A DNA stretch of 64,000 nt from positions 1 to 64,000 of the forward strand of contig JAXLZK010000018.1 in the NCBI GenBank assembly GCA_046350935.1, given 5' to 3'. Of this stretch, positions 44,348 to 52,873 are shown piece by piece. The notes below the pieces were generated by a model. The model made no database searches. It saw nothing but the letters and a program-made list of their open reading frames with translations, and was not told where the DNA came from. A program made the translations under genes and the position numbers. How positions within the stretch are numbered: position 1 is the stretch's first letter; each line of letters opens with the position of its first letter. The DNA is from Nitrobium sp046350935. GTDB lineage: Bacteria; Nitrospirota; Thermodesulfovibrionia; Thermodesulfovibrionales; Dissulfurispiraceae.

Positions 44348-45088
44348 GTGATAAGAGTGATGCTCGCTTCGGCGCTCCTTTTCGCAGTAGCGTCCACCGG
44401 TGATGCTTTCGACTTGGGGTGCGGAGTGAACTACTTTAACGGCTGGTGTGACGAGCAGAAGATGAAAGCGGAAAAGGAGACTCTCCCTGAGAGAGGAGGT
44501 GATCCAAGAAGGGAGAAAAATAAGGAGATCGATCCCTTTGAATGGATGCCCGGGGACACCCCTCCGGTGATGGCGGACCTCTTTAAAAACCCCACTGAGG
44601 AGAACGCAAGCAAGGTGCTCAGGTGGAAAGAGGAGCGGATGCAGAGGGTAAACGAGGTGACGAAGCTCCTTCAAAAGAGGGCAGGGGGCGGCTCTTCCGG
44701 CGGCGGGCAGGGGAAAGCTGGTTTCCTTGCCGGAGCGCCCGGGCAAGAGGTGCAGAAGGTCCCTTTCGTGAAGGCGGTCTACTTCTTTCAGGAGGGCTGC
44801 CCCGCCTGCCAGAAGATGACCCCTCTTTTGGCGGAGGTGCAGGGTACGGGCAAGATTGTGGCTATCGGGATCGGCCTTTCAGATAGCAGTGCCGTCCGGT
44901 ACCTGGTGCAGCACGGAGTGTCGGTGCCTGCGGGAGGGGACCCCTTCAAGCAGTTGGCCCATACCTACAAAGTGCCCGATACTCCCGCCTTGATTCTCCT
45001 TTCCCCCTCAGGGGACATCGTGGGGCGGTACGAGGGACTCCTGGACAGAACCACTATCGTGAGCATCTTTGCGGAAAGCAACCAATGA
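44348..45088 (+). CDS. traF: TraF/TrbB-like thioredoxin-fold protein
   Basis: A 246-residue exported protein. After the signal peptide, the mature N-terminus holds GCGVNYFNGWC and a charged helical region (EWMPGDTPPVMADLFKNPTE). The C-terminal thioredoxin domain has the motif CPAC at residues 151-154 and the cis-Pro segment VPDTPALILLSPSG. It is the TraF/TrbB type that helps fold disulfide-bonded transfer proteins such as TraU and TraH. The frame opens at GTG 44348, and ATG at 44360 is a possible alternative. Its stop overlaps the next start (ATGA). Confidence 0.75.
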   Translation: MIRVMLASALLFAVASTGDAFDLGCGVNYFNGWCDEQKMKAEKETLPERGGDPRREKNKEIDPFEWMPGDTPPVMADLFKNPTEENASKVLRWKEERMQRVNEVTKLLQKRAGGGSSGGGQGKAGFLAGAPGQEVQKVPFVKAVYFFQEGCPACQKMTPLLAEVQGTGKIVAIGIGLSDSSAVRYLVQHGVSVPAGGDPFKQLAHTYKVPDTPALILLSPSGDIVGRYEGLLDRTTIVSIFAESNQ

Positions 45089-46368
45089 GAAAGAAAGCAG
45101 GATTTCTTCAAAAGGTACTGGGACTGTTACTGCTTGTTCTTTTCATCTGGCTGTTTATGGTTTTTTCTCCCTACGATGACATTCGGGTACTTGGGGAGCT
45201 GCTGGGAAGAGGGGGGGCCATAGCGGGGGAGATTGCGGTGAGTAATCCCTCCTCTCTACAGCCTCCCTATGCGACAGACCTGAGCGAGCCCTCAGGGGTG
45301 ATCAAGTACTCCTGGGCGCGAGTGGCGGGCAATGAGAGCGCCGTCTACCTGAACATCCCCAGCAACCAGCTGAGCAAGGGGATAGAGCTGCCCCGCGACC
45401 CCTCCCCCCTTATTCTGGGAAAGTACGACTCCAGCAACTCGGCAGGACAGATCGCCCTCATGCGGATCAGACAGGTAGGGGCGAACATTCAGGCGGAGAT
45501 CAGACAGCTCTCCCCCAAAGACTTCGGCCATTTCTTTTCACCCCACCTGTATCACTTTGCCCTTTTGGACTGGAACATCAACAATGACCCGAACTGTATT
45601 TACTCGGAGAAGTACTTAAAGAGCGATGATCCCCCTTCGGTGGACACAGGGGAGATCAGAAGGAAGTGCTGGGAGTACGACACAGGAAGGACCTCGATGG
45701 AGCCTGTCTTTCTCCCTGGAATGGAGGAGGGGAAGGTGAACCGGTCTAATTCGTATTGGCATCAGAGGATCAATACCGACCCCTGCTGGACAAAGTGGGG
45801 GCTGAAGGACTTTGAGTCCTCAGAGGACAATACCTTTCATAATCTCTCCTACTATGGGTTCATGAGACTGGTAGCCCTTGCGCAGCATCTGCACAAGGCA
45901 TCGGTGTCGGTGACGGCTGTTGCTGAGTATAGGGAAGAGGTGCAGAGCAGTACGAGCAAGTCTTTCTTTAAGAAGAAGGTGACGACGACAGTGTCGTACT
46001 ACTTAAAGCCGCAGTGGACGGTGGGGACGCCGTCCCGGTCAGGGGCATACTCCGACTTTCTGTTCAATCCGACCTGGGACACTAACGGGTGGTTCTCCTT
46101 TGTGCAGGTGACGGGGAACCACACCTTTCCGGTCGATGAGACGCTCATCTATCAGTGGTCAAAAACCCAGAGCGGCTGGACAGGGCTGTTTGTGTTCGTC
46201 GCGATCGTGGTGGTAGGGGCGATAACGGGAGGAGCAGGCGCATTGCTCTGTAGGCGGCCTGGTCTCGGAGGGAGCGTACGACGAACACGACGGCAGAACT
46301 CCTTTCTCTCCTCCTATGAGCTGAGCGCGGCGCGAGTATGCGGATGTGGGAGATCGGCGGACTCATAG
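45085..46368 (+). CDS. Unknown membrane protein, copy B (5' part intact, 3' part garbled)
   Basis: The first 385 residues or so are intact. There is an N-terminal helix (LLLLVLFIWLFMVF), then a large soluble domain with KYSWARVAGNESAVYLNIP, SAGQIALMRIRQVGANIQ and GHFFSPHLYHFALLDWNI, and a second helix (GLFVFVAIVVVGAITGG). After about 46230 the frame leaves the sequence seen in copy A and the C-terminal part is lost. Few Cys residues are present, so it is not TraN. Its place between traF and the traH-like gene implies a transfer role, perhaps specific to this system. No family was recognised. The real C-terminus is probably that encoded at 24281-24967. Confidence 0.6.
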   Translation: MRKKAGFLQKVLGLLLLVLFIWLFMVFSPYDDIRVLGELLGRGGAIAGEIAVSNPSSLQPPYATDLSEPSGVIKYSWARVAGNESAVYLNIPSNQLSKGIELPRDPSPLILGKYDSSNSAGQIALMRIRQVGANIQAEIRQLSPKDFGHFFSPHLYHFALLDWNINNDPNCIYSEKYLKSDDPPSVDTGEIRRKCWEYDTGRTSMEPVFLPGMEEGKVNRSNSYWHQRINTDPCWTKWGLKDFESSEDNTFHNLSYYGFMRLVALAQHLHKASVSVTAVAEYREEVQSSTSKSFFKKKVTTTVSYYLKPQWTVGTPSRSGAYSDFLFNPTWDTNGWFSFVQVTGNHTFPVDETLIYQWSKTQSGWTGLFVFVAIVVVGAITGGAGALLCRRPGLGGSVRRTRRQNSFLSSYELSAARVCGCGRSADS

Positions 46369-47110
46369 CCACCGGGACCCCGGGGGAGTGCAGGTGTTTG
46401 CGGGGGAAGACGACAGGAGAGCCCTTGCATGGAGGGGGCTACGGCTACTGATGTGTGCCCACCGCCATCAGGTGGGGATGGACGATCCCCGCTTCAATCA
46501 GGTGACTCCTCCTATGAGCGGAGTGCGGCAAGCCGCTTCCTCTCTTGGAGCTATGCGGATGATCAGAACGGCAGGATAGGCAGCGCGGACCTTCTCCAAA
46601 GTAGAAATGACCGGTGGCTGTCTCCTGATGACATAATCACCATGACCCAGAAGGATACTGCCGTGATTTCGGAAGGTGATGGAAGGGGTATTGATGCAGA
46701 AAGAGGCAGCAGAGATGCTGTTTGCGAACGGAAGATCCGTCGGATTTCGGGAGGCCCAAAGGGATTGCTTACAATCGGAAGGCCACCGATGCGTGCTCCG
46801 CTCCTGCCATCACCCAGGTAGGGATGAGCAAAGGATGATCCCCGGTTTAATCAGGTGTACAAGTTTGGGGAGATGTTCGTTTTCCCGTAACAAGGAACTG
46901 CAGAAACATACGTACTCCCCTACCGCGGATAGAAGGAGCAGCTTCAGACGGTATATAGAACGGCATACCCCTGAGCGTCTATCTGGAGCAGCGAAAGCTG
47001 CTTCCTCTCTTGGGATTACTACAATTCAGCAAGCACTTTCGTAATCAGTTCGTTACAGACGGCAGGATAGGCGTACGATGAAAAAGAAGAGACGCTCCAG
47101 GGAGGAGAAC
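46250..47110 (+). other. Mosaic of the membrane protein's 3' end and insertion-sequence fragments
   Basis: Short pieces of the 3' part of copy A (for example around 46380-46470 and 46830-46920) alternate with pieces of the ISNCY-type element: AGTAGAAATGACCGGT at about 46601, the transposase start (EGVLMQKEAAEML) near 46680, and GGCATACCCCTGAGCGTCTA near 46963. The pieces are in order for both parents, with many small gaps. This is what a blended consensus of two alternatives (with and without the inserted element) would look like. No gene can be called. Confidence 0.6.
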
Positions 47111-47111
47111 T

Positions 47112-47639
47112 TTAACATAGGCTGCATCTGTCTCTGACTTCTTTCCCCTTTATTAAAGCAATATACAGGGAAAGGTCAACGGCAGCATAATCAATATACC
47201 AACGAGGGGTGCCTGGTGCGTAATGCCGGTGGTCGATCATCCTGCCGCTTGGATGGAAATATGGATGTCTCCGAAAAGCGGTTGTCTCTTGACACGCTGA
47301 ATGGCAAAAATACTGTCGAAGTAGGCATCTTATCTTTAATAGCTTTGAATAGACACACGTCGATATCACCTTGCAATTTCCTTGCAAATAGTTCTTGGTC
47401 CCCTTGTCAAGTGGGCGATATCCCAGATAGTTCTTGGCCCAGCTATCAATATAATAAGGCTCGATAACGATCACGATGTCGCCTTTGTCCTGACGGGTGT
47501 ATTTCAGATCCTTCAGGCACTCCTCCCTGGTGGCGCATTCAGTCCCTGTAATCGTTTTGTTCAGTGACACTGTTCCTCCGCATCCCCCGATCGCCGTAGC
47601 CAGACCAAGAGCCACAATCACTGCTGTTATTCTTCTCAT
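47112..47639 (-). CDS. Lipoprotein of unknown function, copy 2, probably frameshifted
   Basis: A 175-codon frame with a lipoprotein signal (IGGC near residue 20) followed by GGTVSLNKTITG, closely parallel to the gene at 25022. The first 90 residues align with copy 1 in plan (TREECLKDL against TRDECLRNI). After about residue 95 the reading departs from it; a neighbouring frame (47191-47376) gives DIDVCLFKAIKDKM, closer to LDLCIAKSIAETI of copy 1. A frameshift near 47370 is therefore likely. The DNA is AT-richer than its surroundings. As with copy 1, it is convergent to the unknown membrane protein gene. Confidence 0.5.
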   Translation of the reverse strand: MRRITAVIVALGLATAIGGCGGTVSLNKTITGTECATREECLKDLKYTRQDKGDIVIVIEPYYIDSWAKNYLGYRPLDKGTKNYLQGNCKVISTCVYSKLLKIRCLLRQYFCHSACQETTAFRRHPYFHPSGRMIDHRHYAPGTPRWYIDYAAVDLSLYIALIKGKEVRDRCSLC

Positions 47640-47668
47640 CGCCTTCCTCCTGAATTATTCGCTATAGA

Positions 47669-47696
47669 TATATACGGAAAAAGAGAGAAAAGTCAA
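47669..47696 (-). promoter_or_regulatory. Promoter of lipoprotein copy 2
   Basis: On the minus strand TTGACT (47691-47696) and TATATA (47669-47674) are 16 bases apart. The layout and the distance to the start codon match the promoter of copy 1 at 25627-25655, indicating that both genes were duplicated with their promoters. Confidence 0.55.
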
Positions 47697-47979
47697 TGAA
47701 AAAAAATATTAAAAACCAATACCACTCTCCTTTTCCCCGGCTTTGATTTCAGCCGGGGGCGCCGCGCCTTTCAGTCGAGGAGTCTGTTCGGAATGACGAT
47801 CTGTCCTCTCTCGCTGAGCTGCGTTTGCATACGCTTTCACCTCATACAGCAGGAATGCCTGTATATAAATGCTCGAAGAAGGCAAACAGACGGTGAACTC
47901 GTTACAGGGTCAAGTAACGGGTCCGTTTCCTGTTGTGCCCGGTATTATCGAGAAAAAGCGTGTGGAGAGGTGCCGCGCC
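47697..47979. other. Region before the traH-like gene, with a GC-rich hairpin
   Basis: It contains a hairpin, CCCCGGCT (47735-47742) and AGCCGGGG (47751-47758), with no run of T on either side, so it is not a normal intrinsic terminator. A frame runs into the traH-like gene from 47869, but it lacks a signal at its start. No sigma-70 boxes of good quality were found, although the downstream gene is cut off from its operon by the minus-strand lipoprotein gene. Confidence 0.45.
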
Positions 47980-49257
47980 ATGAAAAGGACGATAGTGATT
48001 ATTGTAGCAGTGATGGTCCTGTATAGCGCCTTTGTCCCTGCCTATGCCGCGGACCCCGAGCTTGCCTCCCGCCTGGGCATCCCGATTACTCCCAACGACA
48101 TGGGAGAAACCTACGGGAGCGACAAGGGTCTTTTAAACGGCGGCCTCAACCTCTCCCTGGGGAGTTGCGGGGACCTGGGAATTGACAACTCCCTCAGCAA
48201 CCTGGTCGGGCTGGTCTACTCCTCGGTCTCCAATGCCCAGAGCCTTGCCGGCTCGCTTGCCATGTCGGCCCTCGCCTACTACATGCCCACCGAGTACTCC
48301 GCGGTGACCAATGTCTTTGCCATGGCACAGAAGTATCTCTCGATCTTCTCCGAAAAGTGCAGGACCTACCAGGAGGCGCGGAAGTACCTGGAGAAGAAGG
48401 ACATCTCGGGGATCCGGTCGGCAGCCTACGCCAAGTGCCTGGAGAAGTACGGCTCGACAATGGGAGACAGCGCGGACAGTATCTGTTCAAATCCCCAGAC
48501 CGCGTGGCAGGCCCTGACCGGCGCGTCCGACTGCCTGTCGGTGGTGGAGAACGCCCTTGCCAATGTGGACACGCTCCCCCCGGGCATGACGCGGGATACC
48601 TTCAAGTACGTGTTCGGGGACACAACGATCTGCGCCACTACGAATAGCGCAGTGTCTCCCGCCCTCACCATGAGCTCTATGTACTCCTCAAGCAAGAGCT
48701 ACTATAGCTCAGTGGTGGAGTCTGCGCTCTCTTCTGCCGCGTCCAAGTACCCCACCCAGGATGACATTGCCGATGCAGGGCTCTGCGTGGGGGCTGCTGC
48801 CGGCGGCTCGAACAAGGGGATCATCTGCCCTTCGGCGGAGACCCTCTCTATGCTCTCCCGCCTGCCTGCCGACGAGCAGTCGCTCTATAAGCAGCGGCTG
48901 ATCGAAGACCTTTCGGTTTACAGCATGGTGTATCAGGTCTATGGCATGTCTGCCGTTCTGCACAAGGGCTTCAACGCAAACTCCAAGGTGGCCGGCCTCG
49001 AGAGCGAGTCGGTTGCAAAGCTCACCGACGCCAGGGAGAAGGAGGTGAATGCCTTTGTGAACACCCTGAAGCTCGCCAAAGGGACGGACGGGGACCTCCG
49101 CACCTGGGAAAACGAGGTGGTGCGCAGATTTAGCTACTGGAACGAGCAGCAGCAGCGGGTCAATGCGGCAAAGCAGTACGGCGATTTCGCGAAGAGGCCC
49201 CCGGCTGCATCGGACACCGATATGGTGAACAGCATTAAGAACAACTACTACAAATAG
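47980..49257 (+). CDS. TraH-like (PFL_4711/TIGR03755-type) conjugation protein
   Basis: A 425-residue exported protein. ATG 47980 directly precedes the signal peptide (IVIIVAVMVLYSAFVPAYAA) and is preferred to 47869. The mature part has LNLSLGSCGDLGI, then ALAYYMPTEYSAVTNVFAMA followed by FSEKCRTYQEARKYL. This is in keeping with the CG.D and LP....R..PGLY...S...C layout of the TraH-like family of integrative elements. The C-terminal third is helical. It lies just before traG, as in G-type systems. TraH-like proteins act in the periplasm in pilus assembly. Confidence 0.6.
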   Translation: MKRTIVIIVAVMVLYSAFVPAYAADPELASRLGIPITPNDMGETYGSDKGLLNGGLNLSLGSCGDLGIDNSLSNLVGLVYSSVSNAQSLAGSLAMSALAYYMPTEYSAVTNVFAMAQKYLSIFSEKCRTYQEARKYLEKKDISGIRSAAYAKCLEKYGSTMGDSADSICSNPQTAWQALTGASDCLSVVENALANVDTLPPGMTRDTFKYVFGDTTICATTNSAVSPALTMSSMYSSSKSYYSSVVESALSSAASKYPTQDDIADAGLCVGAAAGGSNKGIICPSAETLSMLSRLPADEQSLYKQRLIEDLSVYSMVYQVYGMSAVLHKGFNANSKVAGLESESVAKLTDAREKEVNAFVNTLKLAKGTDGDLRTWENEVVRRFSYWNEQQQRVNAAKQYGDFAKRPPAASDTDMVNSIKNNYYK

Positions 49258-49271
49258 GGCAGGGCATTGCA

Positions 49272-51143
49272 ATGGAAACGGCGATTCAGGAGATGGCGCA
49301 GGGAGCGGTAAACGGTTTGAGCATGTATACCTCCTGGGGAGTGGAGCCATTCTTCAAATATCTCTATGGGGTGATCGCTCTGGCGAGCCTGTTTATCATC
49401 TTGAGGGAGTTCAGGGGGACGAAGGACGTGCAGGCAGCGGCGGCGCACTCCCTGGGCCTGATTTTCATCTGGCTTCTTTTCGGCTATCCACTCGATCCGG
49501 AGAATTCCATGGTGGAAGTAAAGTACGTGCGAGCGGACAGGGAGACGGAGCCTACGAGCGTGGCGGGGATCCCTGCAGGGCTCCGGTACTCCATGGCGCT
49601 GATCGACCGGACGGCGGGGTGGGCGATGGACGCGACGAAGGGGCTCAGCAGGGACATCGACTTCACGAAGATGCCCTTTGCCGTCGAAAAACATACGGTA
49701 AAGATGCACGGCGCCCTTGAGGACCTCGCTGTCAAAAGGGAGGAGCTCGCCCCCGACATCGACTACTACCGGAAATACTGCGCGGACCAAAGCAAAATCG
49801 ATAAAGGAGAGCCGGCCTTCAATTACGACTATTTCCGGCGCGGCTACATTGCCGACAACGCCCCCTCCGACTGCGGCGCCAAAAGCGACAAGCTCGTGAA
49901 AGCGATCAGTGACGCCAACAGGGAGAGCGCAAAGGCGCAGGGGCTCGACGAAAATACCGTAGGGAAGGTGGACTCACGGGGGTTCTGGGCAAAGGCGATG
50001 GGGAATGCCTTTTTTGAATCGATGAAGGCCGTCCTCCTCTCCGTGCTCTCCCTGGTTACCCTCTTTACCGCGTACGTTTACAGCCAGGTGTTTCCCTATT
50101 TTCTGGGGATTATGACGAACCTGTACTTCGTCATCTACCCGATCATCCTGGCGCGGGCAATGTTTCCCGGCCAGTGGACCGTGATCATCACCTACCTTGA
50201 GGGGTATCTCTGGCTCATGTTCATTCCGGTCGTCATATCCGCTGTCGACGGGTTTACGGCAGCGAGCCTGATTAACTTCAAGGCGTGGAACCTCCCTGCA
50301 ACGCTCACCATGCTTGCCAAGATCAGCATCGTCATGGCAGCCCCGGCCATCGCCTCTTTCCTGCTCTTCGGGCAGCGGCCCGGCACCATCGGGGTGGGGG
50401 GAGTCTCGGGCAGGATTGCGGGCGCGGCGGTGGTGGCTGCCACTGCCGTAGCCGGCAGGGCGGCCTCCGCGGCAGGCAAGGCTGCAAATGCGGCCAATGT
50501 AAGAGGGAGCGAGGTGCGCCCGGCTGGAGGAGGCGGGAGCAGCGGCGATGTTGCGAGGGTGATGTCGGGGCAGTCTGCGGGGAGCATCGTGTCGGCTCCG
50601 AACCGCTTCTGGGGGAGCAGCAAGGGTATTTCCCCCCGTGCGAACTTGGAGCGGGCCGGACAGAACGGGGCAGGGCTCGATCAGGCGCGAGCGCATGTCT
50701 CCGGCGTATCCGACAGTACAGGGGCGCCCCCGGTGTATGCCACGCGAGCAGAGGCGCGAGGAATGATCTCGCAGAGCGGTTTTTCCGACGGGCTCAAAGA
50801 TGCCGAACCTCTCCTTTCCTCGAAAGAGGGAGCCACTCTCCTTGTGAAGGACCCGGGGACTGAAACAGAGCACATGATCACGGCAAAAAAACGGGAGGAC
50901 GGCACGGTGCAGTATTCCCCGGCGGAGAAGTCCCCGGCGGCTGCTGTTCTGGCCGGAAAAATGAACGGCATGAAGGCAGGCGGGAGCTTCCCGGCCCGGC
51001 TTCCGCTCCAGGCGCAGAAGATCGAGTTCAGCAAAGCCGGGGCGATCACGGTGAGCGACATTGCGTATGGGCATGTTTCAAATACGCGGGCGCTGCAGGG
51101 AGAGGCTGCCCGGCAGTGGCTCGACAGCCAGAAAATCGCATAG
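49272..51143 (+). CDS. traG: TraG-like membrane protein (TraG N-terminal domain)
   Basis: A 623-residue inner-membrane protein. The TraG-N domain runs over the first 360 residues with helices near 27-45, 55-75, 255-285, 290-310 and 345-365, and the stretch MYTSWGVEPFFKYLYGVIAL typical of its start. Periplasmic loops contain paired Cys residues (YYRKYC, PSDCGAK). The C-terminal 250 residues are Ala/Gly/Ser-rich and without a clear fold. F-type TraG acts in pilus assembly and mating-pair stabilisation; G-type counterparts are similar. It follows the traH-like gene by 14 bases. Confidence 0.75.
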   Translation: METAIQEMAQGAVNGLSMYTSWGVEPFFKYLYGVIALASLFIILREFRGTKDVQAAAAHSLGLIFIWLLFGYPLDPENSMVEVKYVRADRETEPTSVAGIPAGLRYSMALIDRTAGWAMDATKGLSRDIDFTKMPFAVEKHTVKMHGALEDLAVKREELAPDIDYYRKYCADQSKIDKGEPAFNYDYFRRGYIADNAPSDCGAKSDKLVKAISDANRESAKAQGLDENTVGKVDSRGFWAKAMGNAFFESMKAVLLSVLSLVTLFTAYVYSQVFPYFLGIMTNLYFVIYPIILARAMFPGQWTVIITYLEGYLWLMFIPVVISAVDGFTAASLINFKAWNLPATLTMLAKISIVMAAPAIASFLLFGQRPGTIGVGGVSGRIAGAAVVAATAVAGRAASAAGKAANAANVRGSEVRPAGGGGSSGDVARVMSGQSAGSIVSAPNRFWGSSKGISPRANLERAGQNGAGLDQARAHVSGVSDSTGAPPVYATRAEARGMISQSGFSDGLKDAEPLLSSKEGATLLVKDPGTETEHMITAKKREDGTVQYSPAEKSPAAAVLAGKMNGMKAGGSFPARLPLQAQKIEFSKAGAITVSDIAYGHVSNTRALQGEAARQWLDSQKIA

Positions 51144-51243
51144 GGCACAGAGAGGAGCGGAAGTGTCAAGAGACGGGGAGTCACCCCCCTTATCCTGTGC
51201 ACTTATTGGGAGATCTCCCCAAAGGAAGGTCATAAGAAAGCTC

Positions 51244-51891
51244 ATGGCTAAAGGAAGCAAAGCCGGAAAAACTATTCTGTTTTCACTTTCCCTGCTCCTC
51301 TTTTGTGCCTCTCTGCCCTTGCATGCCCAGCAGGGCCGGGAGATGGACACCGGGGAAGGGCAGGGAAAAAGAGAGGAGGGCCCGTGGCATGGACAGGACC
51401 GGGAACAAGAACAGGACCGGATGACGCCTAAGACAATTCGCGAGATGATCCGGGAGGCCGAGCAGCGGGCCTCTGCTCATTACCGGGTGCCTCTTGAGCT
51501 CCTCATGGGCATCCGGAAAGTGGAGAGCAAAGGCTCCCCCTGGGCGCTCTGCATCAACCTGGGCAAAGGCAGGTTTTTCTCCCTCTATCCCCGCTCCTAC
51601 CAGGAGGCTTTGTACTACCTGGGCCGCCTTGCCACCGACAACATCGACATCGGTCCCTGGCAGGTCAACTACCACCACATCGGCAAGCGTGCCGGGGTGA
51701 GCAAGGAGCAGATGCTCGATCCCTATATATCGAGCATGCTTGCCGCCTACAAGCTCGCCTATGAGATTACAGTAAACGGCTATACCTGGAGCGCGGTGGG
51801 CAACTATCACAGCCGCGCCCTGGAGCGGAAGGCGCGCTACATCGACCGGCTGAAGCGGCAACTCAGGCAGGAGGGCTACCGTGTCAACTGA
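51244..51891 (+). CDS. Lytic transglycosylase (VirB1-like)
   Basis: A 215-residue exported enzyme. ATG 51244 precedes the signal peptide (ILFSLSLLLFCASLPLHAQQ). The SLT-type domain has the catalytic Glu in GIRKVESKGSP (Glu94), later DIGPWQVNYHH in place of the usual GLMQ motif, and AVGNYHSRALERKARYID near the end. It would open the peptidoglycan for the transfer channel or the pili. IncI plasmids carry such an enzyme in their pilus operon (their PilT). The stop overlaps the start of the third PilT-like ATPase gene by 11 bases. Confidence 0.8.
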   Translation: MAKGSKAGKTILFSLSLLLFCASLPLHAQQGREMDTGEGQGKREEGPWHGQDREQEQDRMTPKTIREMIREAEQRASAHYRVPLELLMGIRKVESKGSPWALCINLGKGRFFSLYPRSYQEALYYLGRLATDNIDIGPWQVNYHHIGKRAGVSKEQMLDPYISSMLAAYKLAYEITVNGYTWSAVGNYHSRALERKARYIDRLKRQLRQEGYRVN

Positions 51892-52873
51892 GATGCTGCC
51901 TGCTGTGCAGACTGAGATGCGGTGTGACACCTTGATCGAGGAGCTCCTTATCCACGCCGTGAGAATCGGGGCAAGCGACCTGCACCTCACCGAGCTCAGG
52001 CCTCCCGCCTTCCGTGTGGACGGGGACCTGTTCAGGGAGGAGCTGGGTAAGGTGAACATCTCCGCTATGAACCGCTTTCTCGACAAATACATCCCCCGGG
52101 GCTATGCGGGCCTGGATGGGGACTTCTCCTTTACCTTCTGCGAGCGGAGGTGGAGGGGCAACTACTTTCACTCGGGAGGGAAAAAACTCTCCCTGGCCCT
52201 CCGTCTCCTGCCCCTTGCCATTCCCCGCATACAGGAGCTGCGCTTGCCGGAACGTTTCCTGCAGGCTGCTTCTCTCAGGGACGGCATCGTACTGGTCACG
52301 GGACCGACGGGCTCGGGCAAGTCCACCACCATCGCCGCCCTGATCCGTCACCTTCTTGAGCAGAGGAGCGTACACCTGATCACGATCGAAAACCCGGTGG
52401 AGTACCTCTTTGAGCCCACGAACCACTCTGTGGTGAACCAGCGGGAGATCGGCACCGACACCGGGGATATCGCCCATGCGCTCACGTACGCCCTCCGGCA
52501 GGACCCCGACGTGCTCCTGGTGGGAGAGATCAGGGACACGGAGACCGCCCGCCTGGCAGTGGACGCCGCGGAGACGGGCCACCTCGTCTTTGCCACCCTG
52601 CACACGATCAGCGTGGTGGAGACCGTCAACCGGCTCTATGGCCTGTTCCCCCCGCTGGAGCGGCACCTGGTGCAGCAGCAGATCGCCTCAGCCCTCCGGC
52701 TCGTGGTCGCCCAGCGGCTCATCAAGTCCCCTGAAGGGGGCAGAAGGGCCGTGGTGGAGGCCCTCTTCCCCCACGAGCCGGTGCGGGAGCTGCTCCGTGA
52801 GGGCAGAAGCCACGAAATACCTCTCCATCTGGACGGGGCCGAGTATATCAATACCATGGGAGCAGGCGAATGA
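51881..52873 (+). CDS. pilT: PilT-like retraction ATPase 3
   Basis: A 330-residue PilT-type ATPase starting from GTG. It has ASDLHLTE, Walker A GPTGSGKSTT, the Asp box DVLLVGEIRD, AETGHLVFATLHT and VVAQRLIKS. All motifs are of consensus type. Its place inside the conjugation block, between the lytic transglycosylase and traC, is unusual: transfer systems of the F or G type do not normally encode a PilT. It may retract one of the two type IV pili at mating-pair formation. It overlaps traC by ATGA. Confidence 0.9.
   Translation: MSTEMLPAVQTEMRCDTLIEELLIHAVRIGASDLHLTELRPPAFRVDGDLFREELGKVNISAMNRFLDKYIPRGYAGLDGDFSFTFCERRWRGNYFHSGGKKLSLALRLLPLAIPRIQELRLPERFLQAASLRDGIVLVTGPTGSGKSTTIAALIRHLLEQRSVHLITIENPVEYLFEPTNHSVVNQREIGTDTGDIAHALTYALRQDPDVLLVGEIRDTETARLAVDAAETGHLVFATLHTISVVETVNRLYGLFPPLERHLVQQQIASALRLVVAQRLIKSPEGGRRAVVEALFPHEPVRELLREGRSHEIPLHLDGAEYINTMGAGE

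Noticed and set aside
45085..46368. TraN mating-pair protein
   Set aside because: It sits where TraN might be expected, but TraN is Cys-rich and this protein has few Cys residues and two membrane helices.
47735..47758. Intrinsic terminator
   Set aside because: The 8-bp GC stem is good, but neither side has a run of T on the transcribed strand, so it was kept only as a hairpin.
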